DNA of 22,464 nucleotides from Pleurobrachia bachei. Lineage: Eukaryota > Ctenophora > Tentaculata > Cydippida > Pleurobrachiidae. The notes under the pieces are model-generated. The model saw nothing but the letters and a program-made list of their open reading frames with translations. It made no database searches and was not told the origin of the DNA. Positions 19,052-22,464 of the stretch are shown here, in pieces (the stretch's first letter is position 1; each line of letters begins with the position of its first letter). The DNA lies in NCBI GenBank assembly GCA_000695325.1, contig AVPN01000222.1:51997-74460 (forward strand). The letters are read 5' to 3'. The position numbers and the translations under genes were made by a program.

Positions 19052-20540
19052 TCATTTCCCGAGAAGTGGACCCACCTCACCACACTTCCTTCCCAACTGT
19101 TCCTCTCTGAATTGGTTAAGGGGTGCCATTAAAATGAACACGGGGGTGACCACACCAACTAGGGCAGCTGCTGTAATGTCTATAACATGGTGGAAGTGGT
19201 CCTGAAGTCGTGTTAGTGCTACCCATGTCGCTGCGGAGAGGAGGAGACACTGCACCAGGAACCGGAGTGAAAATAACCTGCGGGAGGAGAGATGTGTTAA
19301 GGATACAATGGGAAATATTGGACTAGGGTACTTGCTGTACCAGTACAGTAGACATTAAGCAAAAAGAGATACAACTTGACCTCGGTTTTTATTCACAACT
19401 CTCGAGGTCTAAACCCAAAACTAATGTTTCAGGGTTCTTTTCTAGATATATTCTCTCACAACAGTCAAGATCTTTTACCTTTGTTTGTTGGAAAGGTCGG
19501 TGTAGTGTAACAGCAAACAGCAAACGGTCGCAGCATAGAAAGCAGTAAGGGTGTGACCACTATAGAAACTCATACAGAAATACTCGAAGTTCTGATTCTG
19601 GCAGACCTCAGTTGTCAACAGAGCATATGGATCACCCCGTGTGATCTCCTCTACCATGGTCATATTCGGCTGGCAAATAGCCAGAAAACAAGGTCTGAGC
19701 TCCCCGGCATTGTGTTTTACAAATCCAAGGAAAACTAGGTTCATTAGGTATCCTAGCAGGATGTAGTAGCCCACATAAAGGAGCCTAAAGATCTTGATGT
19801 CGAATAGATACCAGATACGGTCTCCGAAGTTTATCATGACCTGGTGTAGAGAGAAAACAGCTTGGATTAAAGGATTAGTATAGACTATAGAGGGGAATTA
19901 GGGGAGGACTAGGGGAGGACTTTGTGAGGACTAGTATAGAGGAGAATTATGGGTAATTAGAGCAGAACTAGCTAGGGGATTTAGGAGGGCATCATATACC
20001 TGATTGACAGGTGTAGGTCGGAGCATTGCGAATGTCACCAGACACACAAGGGTAAGGAATCCAAAAACCATCAGCTCTTTGGTGTGCTTTACTTGCTGTT
20101 TAGCGTACGGCCACTGTGGGGAGACACATGTTAGGTAAGGGGTTTGGAAGACGGGAAGGGAAATGGTTTTCAGTGGCCGTGGGTGGAAATGCACAGCTGG
20201 TGTCTAGTTTGTACGATCGATCCTCCTTCAATTATGTTGAAGAAGGACACGAATCACAACTTGTGATTCACAAGATCTACCTACCTAGCACAAATCACAG
20301 GAGATAACGGCTATAACTTACCGATATGTATGGATCATCTATCCGAAACTCAGAGCAGTGAGTATCCATGCTAACATAACCCTTTATTGACAGAGGTACA
20401 AACACGGCAGTACCGACAATGAATATCGTAGTGACGAGAAAGAAACATGGGCTGAGTTGAATTTCTCGTCGTTCGAACATTTCTTGATGATCGGGCTGGT
20501 CCTCTGGGTCGTCGGTAGATGGGATCTGATGTTTGTACAT
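19052..20540 (-). CDS. Phospholipid phosphatase (PAP2/LPP family), 306 aa
   Basis: Exons complement(20322-20540, 20000-20113, 19479-19840, 19052-19277) join in phases 0, 0 and 2. The family is made of six-pass integral membrane enzymes that dephosphorylate lipid phosphates (phosphatidate, lysophosphatidate, sphingosine 1-phosphate, diacylglycerol pyrophosphate) on the outer or luminal face. All three active-site motifs are present: K153-x6-R160-P161 (KHNAGELRP), S205-G206-H207 within SFYSGH, and T254-R255-x5-H261-x3-D265 (TRLQDHFHHVID). Two consensus residues are changed: Pro before SGH is Tyr204, and Ser before Arg is Thr254; the catalytic histidines remain. Hydrophobic segments near residues 33-50, 87-103, 130-150, 208-222, 238-252 and 268-282 fit six helices. 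The N-terminal 30 residues are acidic and cytosolic by analogy. Length suits animal LPPs (about 280-320 aa). Which vertebrate paralogue is closest cannot be told. Confidence 0.92.
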
Positions 20541-21466
20541 GGTGTGAGGGGCAGCAAGATCAAGATCAAGATTAGGAAAATGTAGTGCGGGTGTAAAGCA
20601 ATTGTTTGTTATTTCCCTAAAAGTAAACCATCAACCCCTCAAGACTCCCCCTGCTGAGCAATATTGTAGAAGGTAATCTCTATAGTTCTCACTTTGTAAG
20701 GGTCATAGCAGTGGCTACCGCAGTGCCGCAAGGAATATCTATCAGGCCATTGCTCTGACAGAGGGTTGAGAGATTCTACATTGTCCTAGATAGGAGTTAC
20801 AGCTAAGTCGAAGTGCAGGTGGTGTAGCAAAAGTGTTTGAGTCTGAGATATCAGCAAAGAGTATCATAAACAGAAGATACGGAATTGTGGACTCTGCTCC
20901 ATTTGAGTGTCCTGATATGGGCCGGAGAAATTTGACTCTGAGTAGAGGGAGTGTCGGGAAAGAGAGGGAGAGAGATAGAGGGAGAGGGAAAGAGAGTGAC
21001 ACTATAGTTACTCAAACAAGCATCATGTAGCAAGCTGGGAGGGTCGGGTTAAGTTTCCAGGGATAATATGGGGTGCGGTGATGACAGTCAAGCAAGGTAA
21101 CCTCAGGGCTCAGCCAAGTCTTTTTATCTAGGCGAGTGTCTTCCTGACCAGTTTTGTATCTCACGTTATCTCATGGAACAACCCTATCAGAGCATTAGCC
21201 TGATCCTAATCCCATTCGAATTTCTTTCAAGAACAGTTCCGAGCTTTGACCTGACAGGAACAACCATTTGGTTTATCAAGAATTCAAAAGACGGGTTTTG
21301 CCAAGGTGGTAAGGATACGTGAAAGTATCATTACAAAACAATTCTGTCAATTCTGACACACAGCACAAAACAAAGTCTCTCTGTCATTCGACGATCTCGC
21401 GGATTCAACTGCAAATCTTGAAAATATCTCAGAAACACAACAAATGTTTATTGATAGAATATTCTC
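20541..21466. other. Intergenic region between two minus-strand genes
   Basis: No gene is supported. It should hold the promoter and 5' UTR of the PAP2 gene (near 20541 onward) and the 3' flank of the next minus-strand gene. It contains two copies of a dispersed motif (20741-20760 minus, 21184-21204 plus) and a GA-rich stretch (about 20955-20998). Open stretches here, such as 20833-21030, run through the GA-rich tract and look spurious. Confidence 0.5.
21447..21452 (-). terminator. Candidate polyadenylation signal AATAAA
   Basis: Minus-strand AATAAA only 15 nt after the stop codon (21467-21469) of the 21467-22286 gene. Its position supports that exon being the terminal one. Confidence 0.5.
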
Positions 21467-22286
21467 TCAGTCCTCATTCCTGTATGTTGTCCTTAGTGAC
21501 CGTTCCTTGGCAACCATCAGGTCATATAACTCTTCCATGACGTCACTGACATCATCTTCTTCGTAACTAGGTGACGTCACCAGTGTCACATTATGTAGCG
21601 GGTGTATGGAGCGAGTTGTGCAGAACGGGAGATTGTTCCATATCACACTGTGGAGGTGAGGGGAATTAGATACAGGTCACAAGAGGAGTTAGAGTTTGGA
21701 AAGGGGAGTTAGAGTTTGGAAAGGGGGCTAGGGTTTGGAAAGGGGGTTAGAGTTTGGAAAGGGGATAAGAGTTTGGAAAAAGATACAGGGTCTAGAGTTT
21801 TGGAAGATACAGGGGCTACTCGAGTATGGGCAGCTGGAAAAGTAATTTTCATGTTTTGCACTATTTACTTTGTTCTAGAAGAGGGGTTAATATCAGAAAG
21901 TATCCTGAGAGTCTCTTCTACGTGTGATTCCTTTACTGATCTGGTTGTTCTGTGTCTCTTGTTAGTGTAGTGTTCGGGCTGCTCTTCGGTCTGGATATCA
22001 ACTGGGCATGGTCTCTTGAATCTGGAGAAAGAGAGAGATGGTGTTAAAAAGGTGGAGATAGAAAGAATTAAAATGAGTCTGGAAGTATGAATATTGAGTA
22101 TACTCCAGCCTTCGGATTTGATTAAAATTTGATTGAATTTAATCGAATTGCCAAATAAAGTTACCTTGAGTTTTCAACAGGGGAGGGTACAGTAGTTGGC
22201 AGGCAATGACGTGTTGATTGGGAGTAGGGACAGAACCGGACAACCTTCTTGTGTAGCCTCATAGTACCAGAAACAGATTTAACCAT
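21467..22286 (-). CDS. Unrecognised small protein, 3 exons, about 151 aa
   Basis: Exons complement(22165-22286, 21869-22021, 21467-21647). The first donor is GTAACT in phase 2, then TCTCCAG, GTAAAT in phase 2, and CTCCACAG. All phases agree, and each exon is open only in the chosen frame across the junctions. The first ATG (22286-22284) lies 10 nt after a possible acceptor (GTTTTAG), so an upstream exon may exist; the protein could be longer. The N-terminal third is basic with several Cys/His (MRLHKKVVRFCPYSQSTRHC), the middle is polar and basic (NKRHRTTRSVKE), and the C-terminal third is acidic and helical (YEEDDVSDVMEELYDLMVAK). There is no signal peptide or membrane segment. It looks like a soluble, perhaps nuclear protein. 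No family is recognised. An AATAAA follows the stop at 21447-21452. Confidence 0.6.
21687..21779 (+). repeat. 19-20-bp minisatellite in an intron, about 5 copies
   Basis: Unit about AGTTAGAGTTTGGAAAGGGG, with small changes between copies. It lies in intron 2 (21648-21868) of the minus-strand gene, close to the acceptor side of exon 21467-21647. On the transcribed strand it makes a C/T-rich tract (CCCCTTTCCAAACTC) that may serve as an extended polypyrimidine tract. Confidence 0.85.
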
Positions 22287-22412
22287 AGTTTTTATGCTAA
22301 AACAAGATAAAGATGTTAGTTATCAATGGAGTGTTAACAAGTGAGGGTCTCGTGAGGGACCAGAAAACGAGAAGGGCTGAGAAACATCTACATGAGAATT
22401 GAGAGAGGGAGG

Positions 22413-22428
22413 CTGAGAGAGAGAGAGA

Positions 22429-22464
<36 letters not shown>
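22413..22464 (+). repeat. (GA)n microsatellite at the window edge
   Basis: Pure GA dinucleotides from 22431 to the last base, with an interrupted lead-in from about 22413. The array may continue past the window. No gene is visible between 22287 and this repeat, apart from the likely 5' flank of the minus-strand gene. Confidence 0.95.

Noticed and set aside
20251-20269. Short perfect palindrome GAATCACAA-C-TTGTGATTC in intron 1 of the PAP2 gene
   Set aside because: Only 9-bp arms, with no link to splice sites or to other copies; plausible by chance in this AT-rich intron.

Overview
The window is nuclear DNA of an animal. Every multi-exon model assembled here uses GT-AG introns of about 85-410 bp (one expanded to 1.36 kb), codon phases agree across junctions, and genes are densely packed. 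There are no operons or Shine-Dalgarno sites. The gene set (a VWA3-type protein with Tudor-like DUF4537 modules, an EF-hand protein and a lipid phosphate phosphatase), a fragment of a non-LTR retrotransposon and abundant simple repeats suggest a compact invertebrate genome. A sponge or another early-branching marine animal is a guess; the sequence does not settle the lineage.

Layout. (1) 442-1728, minus: a three-exon gene for an unrecognised acidic-tailed protein of about 193 aa, with two abutting palindromes just after its stop codon. (2) 2249-12789, plus: a gene of about 23 exons for a VWA3A/VWA3B-like protein, about 1,770 aa as assembled. It is interrupted by two direct tandem duplications. 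One (1030 bp, 4012-6071) is exactly in frame and adds 223 residues. The other (about 1.25-1.34 kb, 9184-11775) breaks the frame and needs exon skipping, or is an assembly or haplotype artefact. (3) 12790-16746: no gene; a duplicated segment, a 28-bp minisatellite, and the 3' end of a non-LTR retrotransposon with an ATT-rich tail. (4) 16747-18715, plus: a three-exon EF-hand protein of 146 aa whose first intron is almost entirely 269 perfect copies of AAACC. (5) 19052-20540, minus: a four-exon PAP2/phospholipid phosphatase of 306 aa. (6) 21467-22286, minus: a three-exon gene for an unrecognised protein of about 151 aa. The window ends in a (GA)n microsatellite.

How the genes relate. Genes 1 and 2 are head to head, about 520 bp apart, and could share a promoter. 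VWA3 proteins are linked in the literature to motile cilia, and introns 3 and 5 of gene 2 each hold a perfect RFX X-box, which fits ciliary regulation (inference). The EF-hand and PAP2 genes converge. All gene models come from reading splice phases by eye; no similarity search or RNA data was available.
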